Shown: positions 26,163 to 35,321, counted from the stretch's first letter. The stretch: 64,000 nt of DNA from Thermocrispum municipale DSM 44069 (GCF_000427825.1 NZ_ATYT01000013.1:1-64000), one strand, 5' to 3'. The notes: a model not told the origin generated them from the letters alone. Numbers and translations are program-made.

Positions 26163-26249
26163 GCGTGTCCAGCCAGACCGCTGGATCCGGTTGTCGAAAC
26201 GCGCGGTCGCGTGCGGGTGCTGACGCTCAACCGGCCGCAGCGGCGCTCC
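26163..26249 (+). pseudogene. 5' remnant of an enoyl-CoA hydratase (crotonase) gene
   Basis: On the plus strand the frame through 26196 encodes PVVETRGRVRVLTLNRPQRR, which is the characteristic N-terminal strand of crotonase proteins (V.VLTLNRP.RRNAL). The similarity stops at the codon after RR, where NAL is expected. The rest of the gene is missing and the sequence runs straight into the end of a CaiB remnant on the other strand. Interpreted as a gene 5' end left by a deletion. Confidence 0.55.
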
Positions 26250-26681
26250 GAAACCCGAGACCGCGCAGTAGATCAGGCGGGTGTTGAGCTCGCGCAGCCT
26301 CGGCCAGCCGAACCCCAGCCGTTCCAGCACGCCGGGCCGGATGTTCTCGATCAGCACATCGGCACCTGCCACGAGCCGGGCGAACACGTCGCGTCCTCCC
26401 GCGGACTTGAGGTTGACCGTCACCGACCGCTTGCCCGAGTTCTGGGCGAGGAACAACACCCCGAGCTGCTGCTCGCTCAGCTGCGGACTGGCGCCGAGCT
26501 GGCGGACGAGGTCACCGCTGCCCGGCGTCTCCACCTTGACGACGTCGGCACCCATCAGCGCCAGCTGGTAGCCGGCGAACGGTCCGGCGAGCACATTGGT
26601 CACGTCCAGCACCCGCACCCCGGCCAACAGGCCGGCAGCATCGCTCGTGGTCGAGAAGTCGTTCACGAAAATGGCCTCCAC
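26249..26681 (-). pseudogene. 5' remnant of a CaiB/BaiF CoA-transferase gene
   Basis: The minus-strand frame from a GTG at 26681 encodes about 145 residues of a family III CoA-transferase: LLAGVRVLDVTNVLAGPFAG, LMGADVVKVETPGSGD, NSGKRSVTVNLKSAGG, IENIRPGVLERLG and LIYCAVSGFG. Homology ends right after GFG, where the family continues with a conserved Gly/Pro-rich loop and the catalytic half. The frame stays open to 26046 but encodes unrelated Arg-rich sequence that overlaps the crotonase remnant. The catalytic half, about 250 residues, is absent. Confidence 0.7.
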
Positions 26682-26797
26682 CGTGCACCCGAGCCCACAG
26701 GCGCGCCCACGGGCGCGCCACGATCACCGGTGCAGGCAGGCACGGCGGCGCCGACGGAGCGGCCGACGGTCGACGGAGCCGACGTTCCCCTCGTTGC

Positions 26798-27181
26798 TCA
26801 TGCGTCGCCGCACGGCCCGCCCGGCACCGAGGTCAGGCTCGCGCATCCGCACAGGCCGAATCTGCGCTTCTCCCGCTCACCGAAAAAGCGTCCGGCCCGG
26901 CATCCCGTCGGGTGCCGGGCCGGACCGCGGTCTGGTCGTCCCCACCGGGCGTCCGGCACGTGACCGGACGCGGTACAGAGCAGCGGCTGTCCGAGCTTGC
27001 CCGCGCGGATCGCGGCCAGCAGGTCCTGCCACTGGTCGCGGCCGAACCGCACCGAGCCGACGTCGGGGTTCTTGGAGTCGCGCACCGCCGTGACGTCGCC
27101 GTCGAAAGCGACCTCGACGCAGTCGTTGCCCCCGCCGCTGTAGCTGCTCTTCCGCCACGAAAGGACGCTGTCCGGAGTCAT
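26798..27181 (-). CDS. DUF397 protein with aberrant C-terminal extension
   Basis: The first 65 residues are a clear DUF397 domain: LSWRKSSYSGGGNDCVEVAF, AVRDSKNPDVGSVRF, QWQDLLAAIRAGKLG. DUF397 proteins normally end here. This frame runs another 60 residues, through a terminator hairpin with a T run, before meeting a stop. The start overlaps the XRE gene stop by four bases (ATGA), the usual XRE/DUF397 pairing, thought to act as a regulatory pair. Probably a gene that has lost its proper stop. Confidence 0.7.
   Translation of the reverse strand: MTPDSVLSWRKSSYSGGGNDCVEVAFDGDVTAVRDSKNPDVGSVRFGRDQWQDLLAAIRAGKLGQPLLCTASGHVPDARWGRPDRGPARHPTGCRAGRFFGEREKRRFGLCGCASLTSVPGGPCGDA
26884..26925 (-). terminator. 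Rho-independent terminator inside the extended DUF397 frame
   Basis: On the minus strand GTCCGGCCCGGCA-CCC (from 26925) pairs with GGG-a-TGCCGGGCCGGAC down to 26890, followed by GCTTTTT (plus-strand AAAAA at 26884-26888). A long stem plus T run is a strong terminator signal. Confidence 0.8.
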
Positions 27182-28058
27182 CTGTCCCCACTCCCTTTCT
27201 CTTCGTCGGCGCGGGCGGCGGCCTCGGCATGCCTGGCGATCAGATCGACCGAGTCGTCCGGCTTCAGTGCGGCCGCCCGCAGGTGATCGAACATCAATGA
27301 GTACCGACGGACGTCGGCCGGCAGTTCCAGATAGGCGCCGCCCATCGTGGCGTCCACGTACACCACATCAGGATCGGCCGGTTCCGGGAAGCTGAGGATG
27401 AGGAACGGGCCCTCCATCCCCGGATGCGCCCCGGTGCCGAACGGAACCACCTGGATGGTCACGTGCGGCAGTGCCGCAAGCTCGAGCAGCCTGCGGAGCT
27501 GAGCCGCCATGACATTCGGGCCGCCGACCGACCGGTGCACCACCGCTTCGTCGATGACGGCCCAGTACTCGGGGGTGCCGGGTCGGTGAGCGGCCGCTGC
27601 CGCTCCATCCGCGCGGACACCCGCTTCTCGATGTCGCCTTCGTCCGCGTCCGGCCGCAGCGCCCGGATCACCGCCCGCGCATAGTCCTCGGTCTGCAACA
27701 AGCCGGGCACCAGGAGCGCCTGGAACGCGCGCAGCGAGCTGGCGTCCGCCTCCAGTCCCACGAAGGTTCCGGTGAACACCTCGCTGTAGGCGTGCCACCA
27801 GCCCCGCGTGCGGGCCTCCCTGGCCAGCTGCACCAGCTCTGCACGGGCGTTGCCCGACACGCCGTAGAGCTCCAGCATGTCGCGGGCGTCGCGCGGCGTG
27901 ACCCCGACGTGCCCGGTCTCGATCCGGCTGATCTTCGACGCCGAGCACTCCAGCTTGCTCGCCACCTCGTCGATGGTCAGATCCGCGGCCTCGCGCAGCC
28001 TGCGTAATTCGGCGGCCAGCCGCCGCCTGCGGACGGTCGGCCCGGTACCTCGCGGCAT
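27178..28058 (-). pseudogene. XRE-family regulator (DUF5753/Scr1 type) with a one-base frameshift
   Basis: ATG at 28058 after GGGAGG. The first part encodes a helix-turn-helix (LREAADLTIDEVASKLECSASKISRIE) and the start of the DUF5753 domain through ARMERQRPLTDP. The reading frame then shifts within the G run at 27571-27575, and the domain continues in another frame: EYWAVIDEAVVHRSVGG...LRRLLELAALPHVTIQVVPF, ending at 27178. One extra base in the run would join the two parts as APPEYWAVIDE. Such regulators pair with DUF397 proteins and act in development or secondary metabolism. The break may be a real mutation or a sequencing error. Confidence 0.85.
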
Positions 28059-28350
28059 CCCCACCTCCCAGCGCAGATCATTTTCTGCTGGCACATCTAA
28101 TCAGCTCAGCCGTGATCGCGCCCCCGCAAACGAGCCAGCACGGCACGCCGACACGATGCCGGAGGATCTGCAAATTGCATTGCATGGGTACACTCTGCGC
28201 AGTCACCTGGACACGAGGCGACACCGCGCACGCCTTGCACGACGGCACATCCCTCCCCCAGCTCCCCTGCCGTCGACCAGGTACCCGGCGAGTCCGGGGT
28301 CGCCCCCGACCGGCCCCGGACTCCACCCGGGGCCCGATCGAGCTCGCAGA

Positions 28351-29220
28351 TCAGCGCACGACGCGCAGCAAACCCTCTTGCACCACGGTCGCGATCAACC
28401 GCCCGTCGCGGGTGAAGAAGCGACCGGTGGCCAGCCCGCGCGCGCCGGACGCGGTCGGCGACTCGGTGTCGTAAAGGAACCACTCGTCGGCACGGAACGG
28501 CCGGTGGAACCACAGCGCGTGATCCAGGCTGGCGCCGAGCACCTTGTCCATCCCCCAGAAGACCCCGTGCCGCGCCAGCACCGAATCCAGCAGTGTCATG
28601 TCCGAGGCATACGTCAGCACGCACACGTGCAGCAGCGGGTCGTCCGGCAGCTCGCCGTCGGCGCGCATCCACACCTGGTTGCGGTGGTTGCGCTCGTCGC
28701 TGCCTCGGGTGACCCACGGCGGATCGTTGACGTACCGCAGGTCGATCGGCCTGCGGCGGGCGAATCCGCCCAGCTCCTCGCTGTAGTCGGCCATCCGCTC
28801 GGGCAGCGTCGGCAGCGACTCCGGCTCCGGAACGTCCGGCAGCTCCACCCCGGTGTGCTCGATGCCGTCCTCGGCGATCTGGAACGACGCCGACAGCGCG
28901 AAGATCGCCTTGCCGTGCTGGATGGCGATCACCCGGCGGGTGGTGAACGACCGCCCGTCACGGATGCGGTCGACCTCGTAGACGATCGGCACCTTCGTAT
29001 CGCCCGGCCGGATGAAATACGCATGTAACGAGTGCACGTACCGGTCCGGAGGCACCGTGCGGCCCGCCGCGACCAACGCCTGCCCGGCGACCTGACCGCC
29101 GAACACCCGGACACTTTGCTCGTGGTCCGGGGAGAAGCCACGGAAGATGTTGTCGTCGATGCGCTCCAGGTCGAGCAGGTGAATCAGCTCGTCCAGCACC
29201 GTGCGCGCTTGCTCGGCCAT
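28351..29220 (-). CDS. tesB: Acyl-CoA thioesterase II
   Basis: 289 residues, full length, with two hot-dog halves. The catalytic Asp is in YASDMTLLD, followed by GASLDHALWFHRPFRADEWFLYD and VVQEGLLR near the end, which supply the Ser/Thr and Gln of the TesB triad. It hydrolyses medium- and long-chain acyl-CoA to free acid and CoA in the cytoplasm. It lies 53 bases downstream of pyruvate kinase on the same strand, as in mycobacteria, so they are probably cotranscribed. Confidence 0.93.
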   Translation of the reverse strand: MAEQARTVLDELIHLLDLERIDDNIFRGFSPDHEQSVRVFGGQVAGQALVAAGRTVPPDRYVHSLHAYFIRPGDTKVPIVYEVDRIRDGRSFTTRRVIAIQHGKAIFALSASFQIAEDGIEHTGVELPDVPEPESLPTLPERMADYSEELGGFARRRPIDLRYVNDPPWVTRGSDERNHRNQVWMRADGELPDDPLLHVCVLTYASDMTLLDSVLARHGVFWGMDKVLGASLDHALWFHRPFRADEWFLYDTESPTASGARGLATGRFFTRDGRLIATVVQEGLLRVVR

Positions 29221-29273
29221 TGGGAAACCTTATCCCGCCGCACCCGTCGTCGGCCGCTGTCGACCGGCGGGTG

Positions 29274-30695
29274 TCAGAGGTCTTCCTCGCCGAGCCGGTG
29301 CACGCGGATCAGGTTGGTCGAGCCCACCGTGCCCGGCGGAGAACCGGCGACCACGACGACCAGGTCGCCGGGCTGATAGCGGTCCATCTGCAGCATCGCG
29401 CTGTCCACCTGACGCACCATGGCGTCGGTCGAATCCACCGCCGGCACCAGATGCGCCGTGGTACCCCACGTCAGCGCCAGCTGGCTCCGCACGCTCTCCA
29501 ACGGCGTGAACGCCAGCAGCGGCAACCGGGTGTGCAGGCGAGCGAGACGGCGGACGGTGTCCCCGGACTGAGTGAACGCGACCAGCGCCTTCGCGTTGAG
29601 CCGCTCGCCGATGTCGCGGGCCGCGTAGGAGATGACACCTCGCTTGGTGCGCGGCACGTGGCTGAGCGGCGGCACCGCGGTCGACTCCGACTCCACCGCG
29701 GTGACGATGCGGCTCATCGTCTGCACCGCTTCGACCGGGTAGCGCCCGACCGAGGTCTCCCCCGACAGCATCACCGCGTCGGCACCGTCCAGCACCGCAT
29801 TGGCCACGTCGGACGCCTCGGCCCTGGTCGGCCGGGAGTTGCTGATCATCGAGTCGAGCATCTGGGTGGCCACGATGACCGGCTTGGCGTTCTCCCTGGC
29901 GATCTGGATGGCCCGCTTCTGCACCAGCGGCACCTGTTCCAGCGGCAGCTCCACACCCAGGTCACCGCGCGCCACCATGATCCCGTCGAACGCCAGCACG
30001 ATCGCCTCGAGGTTGGCCACCGCCTCGGGCTTCTCCAGCTTCGCGATCACCGGGACACGGTCCAACCCGGTGCGGTCCATCACCTGATGCACCAGGTCGA
30101 TGTCCGCGGGCGAGCGCACGAACGACAGCGCGATGAAGTCGACCCCCAGCCGCATGGCGAACTCGAGGTCCTCGATGTCCTTCTCGGACAGCGCGGGCAC
30201 CGACACGTCCATGTTCGGCAGCGAGACGCCCTTGTTGTTGCTGACCTCGCCGCCCTCGGTCACCTCACAGATCACGTCCGGGCCCTCGACCTCGCGCACC
30301 ACGAGCGCGACCTTGCCGTCGTCGACCAGCAGCCGGTCCCCGGGCTTGGCGTCGTCGGCCAGGCCCTTGTACGTGGTGGAGACCCGGTCGTGGGTGCCCG
30401 AGACGTCCTCCACGGTGATGCGGACGACGTCGGACTTACGCCACTGCACCGGCCCCGCGGCGAACGTGCCGAGCCGGATCTTCGGCCCCTGCAGATCGGC
30501 CAGGATGCCGACGGGTTGACCGGACTTGGCCGCGGCCGCCCTGATCATGTCGTAGGTCTGCTTGTGGTCGGAGTGCGTCCCGTGGCTGAAGTTCAACCTC
30601 GCCACGTTCATGCCCGCGGCGAGAAGGTCGCGCACCTTCTCCGGGTTCGCGGTCGCCGGGCCCATGGTGCAAACGATCTTCGCGCGTCGACTCAC
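29274..30695 (-). CDS. pyk: Pyruvate kinase
   Basis: 473 residues from a GTG at 30695. Opens MSRRAKIVCTMGPATANPEK and has the hallmark GMNVARLNFSHG, the active-site Lys segment PVIAKLEKPEAVANL and the metal/phosphate loop DGIMVARGDLG. Converts phosphoenolpyruvate and ADP to pyruvate and ATP in glycolysis. The C-terminal allosteric domain is complete. It follows pbpB on the same strand after 240 bases with no gene, where murE would be expected in a standard division cluster. Confidence 0.96.
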   Translation of the reverse strand: MSRRAKIVCTMGPATANPEKVRDLLAAGMNVARLNFSHGTHSDHKQTYDMIRAAAAKSGQPVGILADLQGPKIRLGTFAAGPVQWRKSDVVRITVEDVSGTHDRVSTTYKGLADDAKPGDRLLVDDGKVALVVREVEGPDVICEVTEGGEVSNNKGVSLPNMDVSVPALSEKDIEDLEFAMRLGVDFIALSFVRSPADIDLVHQVMDRTGLDRVPVIAKLEKPEAVANLEAIVLAFDGIMVARGDLGVELPLEQVPLVQKRAIQIARENAKPVIVATQMLDSMISNSRPTRAEASDVANAVLDGADAVMLSGETSVGRYPVEAVQTMSRIVTAVESESTAVPPLSHVPRTKRGVISYAARDIGERLNAKALVAFTQSGDTVRRLARLHTRLPLLAFTPLESVRSQLALTWGTTAHLVPAVDSTDAMVRQVDSAMLQMDRYQPGDLVVVVAGSPPGTVGSTNLIRVHRLGEEDL

Positions 30696-30935
30696 AGCCA
30701 GTCAGCCTAGCCGGAGCGCGCGCCCTACTGAACCGATACCGATGAGTACTGTCCGGAAGTAACCGAGTCGATACCCGTACGGCCCGGGCGGTTCGCCTCC
30801 AGGTCGCACAGCGCGGCGAACTGTGGTTGGGTCGCGGCGACCGGCCGCGGCACACGGTGACGCACGCTCAGCCGGGCACACCCTCCGCGCATCGAGCGCC
30901 CGTCGGCGCCGTGACTGCGTCGCGGACTCGCCCGA

Positions 30936-32861
30936 TCAGTCCACCACCAGCGGCACGACCGGCGCCTTTCGCTTGCTCAACGGGATCTCGTACTTCTGCG
31001 CCAGATACGACGCGATGTCGTGGAACAGCGGAGCCGCCGAGTGACCCTGCGGCAGGGTGGTGTCCGGCGCGTCGAGCATGATGCCGACCACGAAGCGGGG
31101 GTTGTCCGCGGGCAGGATCCCGGCGAACGTGATGTTGTACTTCGACTGCGAGTACGCGCCGGTCGCCGGGTTGATCTGCTGCGCGGTCCCGGTCTTGCCG
31201 GAGATCTGGTAACCGGCCAGCGCGGCCGTGGGCGCGGTGCCGCTGTTCTGGCCCTCGCCCTCCTGGGTCGTCGCCCGCAGCATCCGCAGCACGGTGTCCG
31301 CGGTCCGCTTGCTCACCACGCGCGTCTTGCCCGGCGCAGGTTCGGGCACCCGTGTGCCGTCCGGCTTGACCGTCGCGCGCACGATGCGCGGCTCGACCCG
31401 CACCCCGCCGTTGGCGATGGCCTGATACATCCCGGCCATCTGCACCACCGTCATCGACAAGCCTTGACCGATCGGCAGGTTGCCGAACGTGGAGCCGGAC
31501 CACTGATTGCGCGGCGGCACGCGGCCCGGGCTCTCCCCGGGCAACCCGATGCCGGTGCGCTGACCCAGCCCGAATTTCTTGGCGATGTCCAGCCAGCGCT
31601 CCTCCCCCACCTTCTGCGCCAGCATCAGCGTGCCCACGTTGGACGACTTGGCGAAGATGCCGGTGGTGGTGAAACCCTGCGTGCCGTGCGGCCAGGCGTC
31701 CCGCACCGTGCGGTCGGCGATCTGGATCTGGCCCGGCACCTGGTGCACCGACTTCGGCGTGGTGATGCCGTGCTCGATCGCCGCCGCCGCGGTGATCACC
31801 TTGTTCACCGAACCGGGCTCGTACGGCGTGGTCACCGCACGGTTGTTCAACTCGGCCTCGGACGCCTCGGAGAGGTTGTTCGGGTCGAACGTCTTGTCGT
31901 TGGCCAGCGCGTAGACCTCGCCGGTCTTGGCGTCCAGGATCACCGCCGAGCCACCCTTGGCGTTGGTCTCCTTGACGTATTCGCTCAGCCGGCGCTGCAG
32001 GTCGTACTGCAGATCACTGTCCAACGTGAGCTCGAGATCCGAACCCGGCACGGCGGGTTGGATGTCCCGCTCGGTGCCGGGGATGACGACGTTGTCGCCC
32101 TCTCCGGTGTCGACCAACCTGCGGCCCGGCTTGCCCGCCAGGTCGTTGTCCCGCGCGCTCTCCAGCCCGATCAGCCCGTGCAAGTTGTGCTTGGCGACGT
32201 CGGGATCGTCCATGCGCCAGTTGGCGTACCCGACCACGTTGGACGCCAGCGTGCCGCCCGGGTACTCCCGCAGCGCGCGCTCCTCGGCGGCGATCTCCGG
32301 GTAGCGCGACGTGATCTGCTCGGCCACCGACGGCTCCACGTTGTCCACCAGGAACGTGAACGGCGCGGGCTTGTTGAACCGCTTCAGCAGGTCCGCTTCC
32401 GTGGTCTTGTCGGGCAGCATCGCCGCCATGTACTCGGCGATCTCGGCCACCCGGGTCTGGAAGTTCTGCTCGTTCTTCGTCTGCTTGGCGACCTGCGCCC
32501 ACGTCTTGCGCATCTGCCGCAGGTTCACCTGCAGCGTGTACGTCTTCACGCTGAACGCCAGCTCGGTGCCGTTGCGGTCGACGATCGAGCCGCGCTGCGC
32601 CGGGATGTCGATGACCGTGGCTCGCTGCCGCTCGGCGCGCGCCGACAACGCCTCGGCCTGAAACGCCTGGACGTAGATCAACTTCAACCCGGCGACCACC
32701 AGGATCAACACGAGAACGACACAGGCTGTGCCGTAGCGGTTGCCGGGCAAGTTCCGCAGTGCGTTGCCGGCGCGCGTCCGCAAGCTGGCCTTGGCACGCT
32801 TCTTACGCCGGGACGATCCACCCCGTCGGCTCGGTGCCGGTCGCTTGCCCGCCACGATCAT
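30936..32861 (-). CDS. pbpB: Septal peptidoglycan transpeptidase (class B penicillin-binding protein, FtsI)
   Basis: 641 residues: basic cytoplasmic tail, helix at about 43-65, a dimerisation domain and a C-terminal transpeptidase domain with the nucleophile Ser351 in SVNK (351-354), SSN at 406-408 and KTG at 556-558. Cross-links peptidoglycan at the septum, working with FtsW and FtsL. No PASTA domain is present. The start overlaps the ftsL stop in an ATGA junction, so the two are translationally coupled. It is the last division gene on this side; murE does not follow. Confidence 0.95.
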   Translation of the reverse strand: MIVAGKRPAPSRRGGSSRRKKRAKASLRTRAGNALRNLPGNRYGTACVVLVLILVVAGLKLIYVQAFQAEALSARAERQRATVIDIPAQRGSIVDRNGTELAFSVKTYTLQVNLRQMRKTWAQVAKQTKNEQNFQTRVAEIAEYMAAMLPDKTTEADLLKRFNKPAPFTFLVDNVEPSVAEQITSRYPEIAAEERALREYPGGTLASNVVGYANWRMDDPDVAKHNLHGLIGLESARDNDLAGKPGRRLVDTGEGDNVVIPGTERDIQPAVPGSDLELTLDSDLQYDLQRRLSEYVKETNAKGGSAVILDAKTGEVYALANDKTFDPNNLSEASEAELNNRAVTTPYEPGSVNKVITAAAAIEHGITTPKSVHQVPGQIQIADRTVRDAWPHGTQGFTTTGIFAKSSNVGTLMLAQKVGEERWLDIAKKFGLGQRTGIGLPGESPGRVPPRNQWSGSTFGNLPIGQGLSMTVVQMAGMYQAIANGGVRVEPRIVRATVKPDGTRVPEPAPGKTRVVSKRTADTVLRMLRATTQEGEGQNSGTAPTAALAGYQISGKTGTAQQINPATGAYSQSKYNITFAGILPADNPRFVVGIMLDAPDTTLPQGHSAAPLFHDIASYLAQKYEIPLSKRKAPVVPLVVD

Positions 32862-33667
32862 CCTCCTGCCGATTGGCTGGACGCCCGACGGCTGGAGCGC
32901 GAGCTGTCCTCGTCACGATCGTCGGATTGGCTACGCCGAGTGTTCGTGGACTCCTCGCGCGCGGAGTCGCCCCGCTGCGCGCTCGAGCTCGACTCGCTGT
33001 CACGCGAGTCCTGCCGAGACCCGCTCGAGCTCTGCCGAGACGAACTGTCCCGTTCGTCGGACGATGCTCGGCCCTGGTCGCTGTTGCGCTCCCCGCCGCT
33101 GGTCGACTGCGACCGCGACGGCGGCGGCGTCGCGGGCTTGGCCGGCTGCGGCTCCCCGATCAGCTTCTTCTTGCCCATCGGCGTGACCAGGATCCGCGCC
33201 GGGTCGCCGGAGGGCACCATGCCGAGCTGACGTGCCTTGCGGTCCAGCGCGGCCACCGTCTGTTCCCGCGACACCTCACGCTGCAGCCGCTCGGCCTTCT
33301 CGGTCAGCGCGGCCGTTTCCGCCCTGACCCGGTCCAGCCGGTAGGAGTCGGCGATCGCCTGCGTGGTCAGCCACAACGTGAGCACCACGCCGGTGGCCAG
33401 CAGCGACATCATCAACAGCACGAACGAGGCCCGCGACTTGGGCAGTCGCAGCCGCACCGGAGCCAGCAGGCCCGCGGGCGCCTGCCCACCGGCATGCTCG
33501 ACCGCCGCCGTGCGCTGGGCCCGGCGGGCGTAGGCCTTCTGCGCGGCAGTGGTACGGCCACGCCGATTGAGCCGAGCCGGGATCTCCCGCGTCCGGGTCG
33601 CGGTCCGACGCGACGTGCGCGTGCTCTTCCTGCTCCGGCTCTTCGTTCCGGTCGTCACCATCGTCAT
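32858..33667 (-). CDS. ftsL: Division protein FtsL-like, with long Ser/Arg/Asp-rich tail
   Basis: 269 residues, longer than usual. A basic N-tail of about 75 residues is followed by one helix (about 79-105, [20 protein letters not shown]) and a coiled-coil ([31 protein letters not shown]) ending in [12 protein letters not shown], the standard FtsL core. The last 100 residues are almost only Ser, Arg, Asp, Glu and Gln. It recruits and activates the septal synthase with PbpB and FtsW. The assignment rests on the core, topology and position between rsmH and pbpB. Confidence 0.85.
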   Translation of the reverse strand: MTMVTTGTKSRSRKSTRTSRRTATRTREIPARLNRRGRTTAAQKAYARRAQRTAAVEHAGGQAPAGLLAPVRLRLPKSRASFVLLMMSLLATGVVLTLWLTTQAIADSYRLDRVRAETAALTEKAERLQREVSREQTVAALDRKARQLGMVPSGDPARILVTPMGKKKLIGEPQPAKPATPPPSRSQSTSGGERNSDQGRASSDERDSSSRQSSSGSRQDSRDSESSSSAQRGDSAREESTNTRRSQSDDRDEDSSRSSRRASSQSAGG

Positions 33668-34614
33668 GCCGCGTTCCCCCCGTTCGCTATCCGCTCGGCC
33701 GCGCGCAACTTCACGGGTTTGGCCCGCGGGTTGCGCCGTGCCTCCTCCTCCGATGCCTGCTCCGCTCCGCGGGTCAGCAGGCGTAGTTCGGGCCCGTGCC
33801 CGGCCAGTTCCACCGGCAGCCCCTCCGGTGTGCGCGATCGCGCCCGCGCCGCCAGCGCGCGCTTGACCATCCGGTCCTCCAGCGAGTGGTAGGACTCCAC
33901 GACGATCCGGCCCCCGACGGCCAGCGCGTCCAACGCCGCGGGCAGCGCCCTGCGCAGTGCCTCGAGCTCGCCGTTCACCTCGATGCGCAACGCCTGGAAC
34001 GTGCGCTTCGCCGGATGCCCACCGGTCCGGCGGGTCGCCGCAGGCACTGCTTCGTAGACCAGCTTGACCAGGCGTTCACTGGTCCGGAACGGCTCGCGCT
34101 CCCGCTCGGCCACCACCGCGCGGGCGATACGGTGCGCGAAGCGCTCCTCGCCGTACTCGCGCAGCACACGAGTGAGCTCGGCGACCGGATACGTGTTGAG
34201 GACGTCCGCCGCGGTGATGCCTGCCGTCGGATCCATCCGCATGTCCAACGGAGCGTCGGTGGAGTAGGCGAACCCCCGCTCCCGCATGTCCAGCTGCATC
34301 GACGACACACCCAGGTCGAACAGCACCCCGTCGACCTTCGCCAACCCCAGGTCGGCGAGCACTTCCGGCATCCGGTCGTAGACGGCGTGCACCAGGTGCA
34401 CCCGGCTGCCGTGCCTGGCGAGCCGGTCACGTGAGCGATCGAGCGCCTCGGGGTCGCGGTCCAGTCCGATCAACCGCAGCGACGGGTGCTCGGACAACAA
34501 CGCGTCGGCGTGCCCGCCTAGCCCGAGCGTGGCGTCGACCAGCACGGCGTCCCGGTCGCCGAGTGCGGGGGCGAACAGGGCGAGAACCCGGTCGAGCATC
34601 ACCGGTTCGTGCAT
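33664..34614 (-). CDS. rsmH: 16S rRNA (cytosine-1402 N4) methyltransferase
   Basis: 316 residues, full length. N-terminal HEPVML, the SAM loop [15 protein letters not shown], then [11 protein letters not shown] and [11 protein letters not shown], and [16 protein letters not shown], all standard for RsmH (MraW). Methylates C1402 in the ribosomal decoding centre. GGAAGGGGG lies just ahead of the ATG at 34614. It overlaps ftsL by four bases and is preceded by a 180-base leader with a long RNA stem. Confidence 0.96.
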   Translation of the reverse strand: MHEPVMLDRVLALFAPALGDRDAVLVDATLGLGGHADALLSEHPSLRLIGLDRDPEALDRSRDRLARHGSRVHLVHAVYDRMPEVLADLGLAKVDGVLFDLGVSSMQLDMRERGFAYSTDAPLDMRMDPTAGITAADVLNTYPVAELTRVLREYGEERFAHRIARAVVAEREREPFRTSERLVKLVYEAVPAATRRTGGHPAKRTFQALRIEVNGELEALRRALPAALDALAVGGRIVVESYHSLEDRMVKRALAARARSRTPEGLPVELAGHGPELRLLTRGAEQASEEEARRNPRAKPVKLRAAERIANGGNAA

Positions 34615-34650
34615 CCCGCGCCCCCTTCCTTACCGCGTCACTTACCGAGA

Positions 34651-34743
34651 CGGGATGCGGTCAGGTCTCCGCCCGCTGCCCGCGACCTGATGCCGGGGAA
34701 GGTGCACCAGGGCACGTGCGGACAGAGGCCTGACCACATCCCG
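34651..34743 (-). ncRNA. Structured leader of rsmH, candidate mraW RNA motif
   Basis: Bases 34651-34676 and 34718-34743 are inverted copies of a 26-base arm beginning CGGGATG; 22 of 26 positions pair by Watson-Crick rules, and three of the other four are G-U in the transcript of the rsmH strand. The 41-base loop can fold further (GTGC/GCAC). It sits between mraZ and rsmH in the same transcript. A conserved mraW RNA motif has been described in this position in actinobacteria, and this is placed as a member by location and structure. Confidence 0.65.
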
Positions 34744-34793
34744 TTCCTGCCTTTCGCTCACGTGTGCCGCGCGGCCGCCCGCACGGCACGTCC

Positions 34794-35225
34794 TCAGAAG
34801 ATCCCGGGCAAGACCTCCTCTTGCGCCTTCGCGTAGCTGTCCTCGTGTTCTTCCAGGTAGCCCTGCCACGCCTCGGCGTCCCAGATCTCCAACCTGGTGA
34901 TCGCGCCGATCACCACGCACTCCTTCTTCAGCCCGGCGTAGCGGCGCAACTCCGGCGCGATCGCGATGCGGCCCTGACCGTCCGGACGTTGCTCATCGGT
35001 TCCGGCGAACAGATAGCGCTGGTAGGCCCGCACCGCCTCGTTGGTGAACGGCGCTTCCGCCACCTTCCGCGCCAGCTGCTCGAACTCGGCACGCGGGAAG
35101 ACGTAGAGGCAGTGGTCTTGCCCCTTCGTCACCATGAGTCCTCCCGCCAGCGCATCCCGGAACTTCGCGGGCAGCGTCAGCCGCCCCTTGTCGTCGAGCT
35201 TGGGCGTGTGGGTGCCCAGAAACAC
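34794..35225 (-). CDS. mraZ: MraZ, transcriptional regulator of the division cluster
   Basis: 143 residues from the GTG at 35225, preceded by GGAGGTGGGAG. Two AbrB-like halves, each with the DxxGR signature: [15 protein letters not shown] near residue 8-22 and [19 protein letters not shown] at about 75-95. MraZ binds TGGGN repeats spaced by five bases in its own promoter and represses the cluster; exactly such repeats lie 60-95 bases upstream of the start. The longer frame starting at 35312 runs through those operator repeats and is rejected. Confidence 0.95.
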   Translation of the reverse strand: MFLGTHTPKLDDKGRLTLPAKFRDALAGGLMVTKGQDHCLYVFPRAEFEQLARKVAEAPFTNEAVRAYQRYLFAGTDEQRPDGQGRIAIAPELRRYAGLKKECVVIGAITRLEIWDAEAWQGYLEEHEDSYAKAQEEVLPGIF

Positions 35226-35286
35226 GGCTCCCACCTCCCGGACAGGGCCCGCCTCCACACGAACCCGACCACGGAGCTCCCTTTCG

Positions 35287-35321
35287 CCCCACTTGTCACC
35301 ACCGTACCCCACTTTTCACCA
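35287..35321 (-). promoter_or_regulatory. Four-copy MraZ box array on the mraZ promoter
   Basis: On the minus strand TGGTG-N5-TGGGG-N5-TGGTG-N5-TGGGG occupies 35321 to 35287 with an exact 10-base period, the arrangement known for MraZ operators. It overlaps a sigma-70-like promoter: TTGACT (35328-35323), 16 bases, TACGGT (35306-35301). Binding would block polymerase, fitting autorepression. Confidence 0.8.

Noticed and set aside
26046-26248. C-terminal part of the CaiB reading frame as real coding sequence
   Set aside because: Homology ends at GFG and the remainder is Arg-rich, non-homologous and overlaps a plus-strand crotonase remnant.
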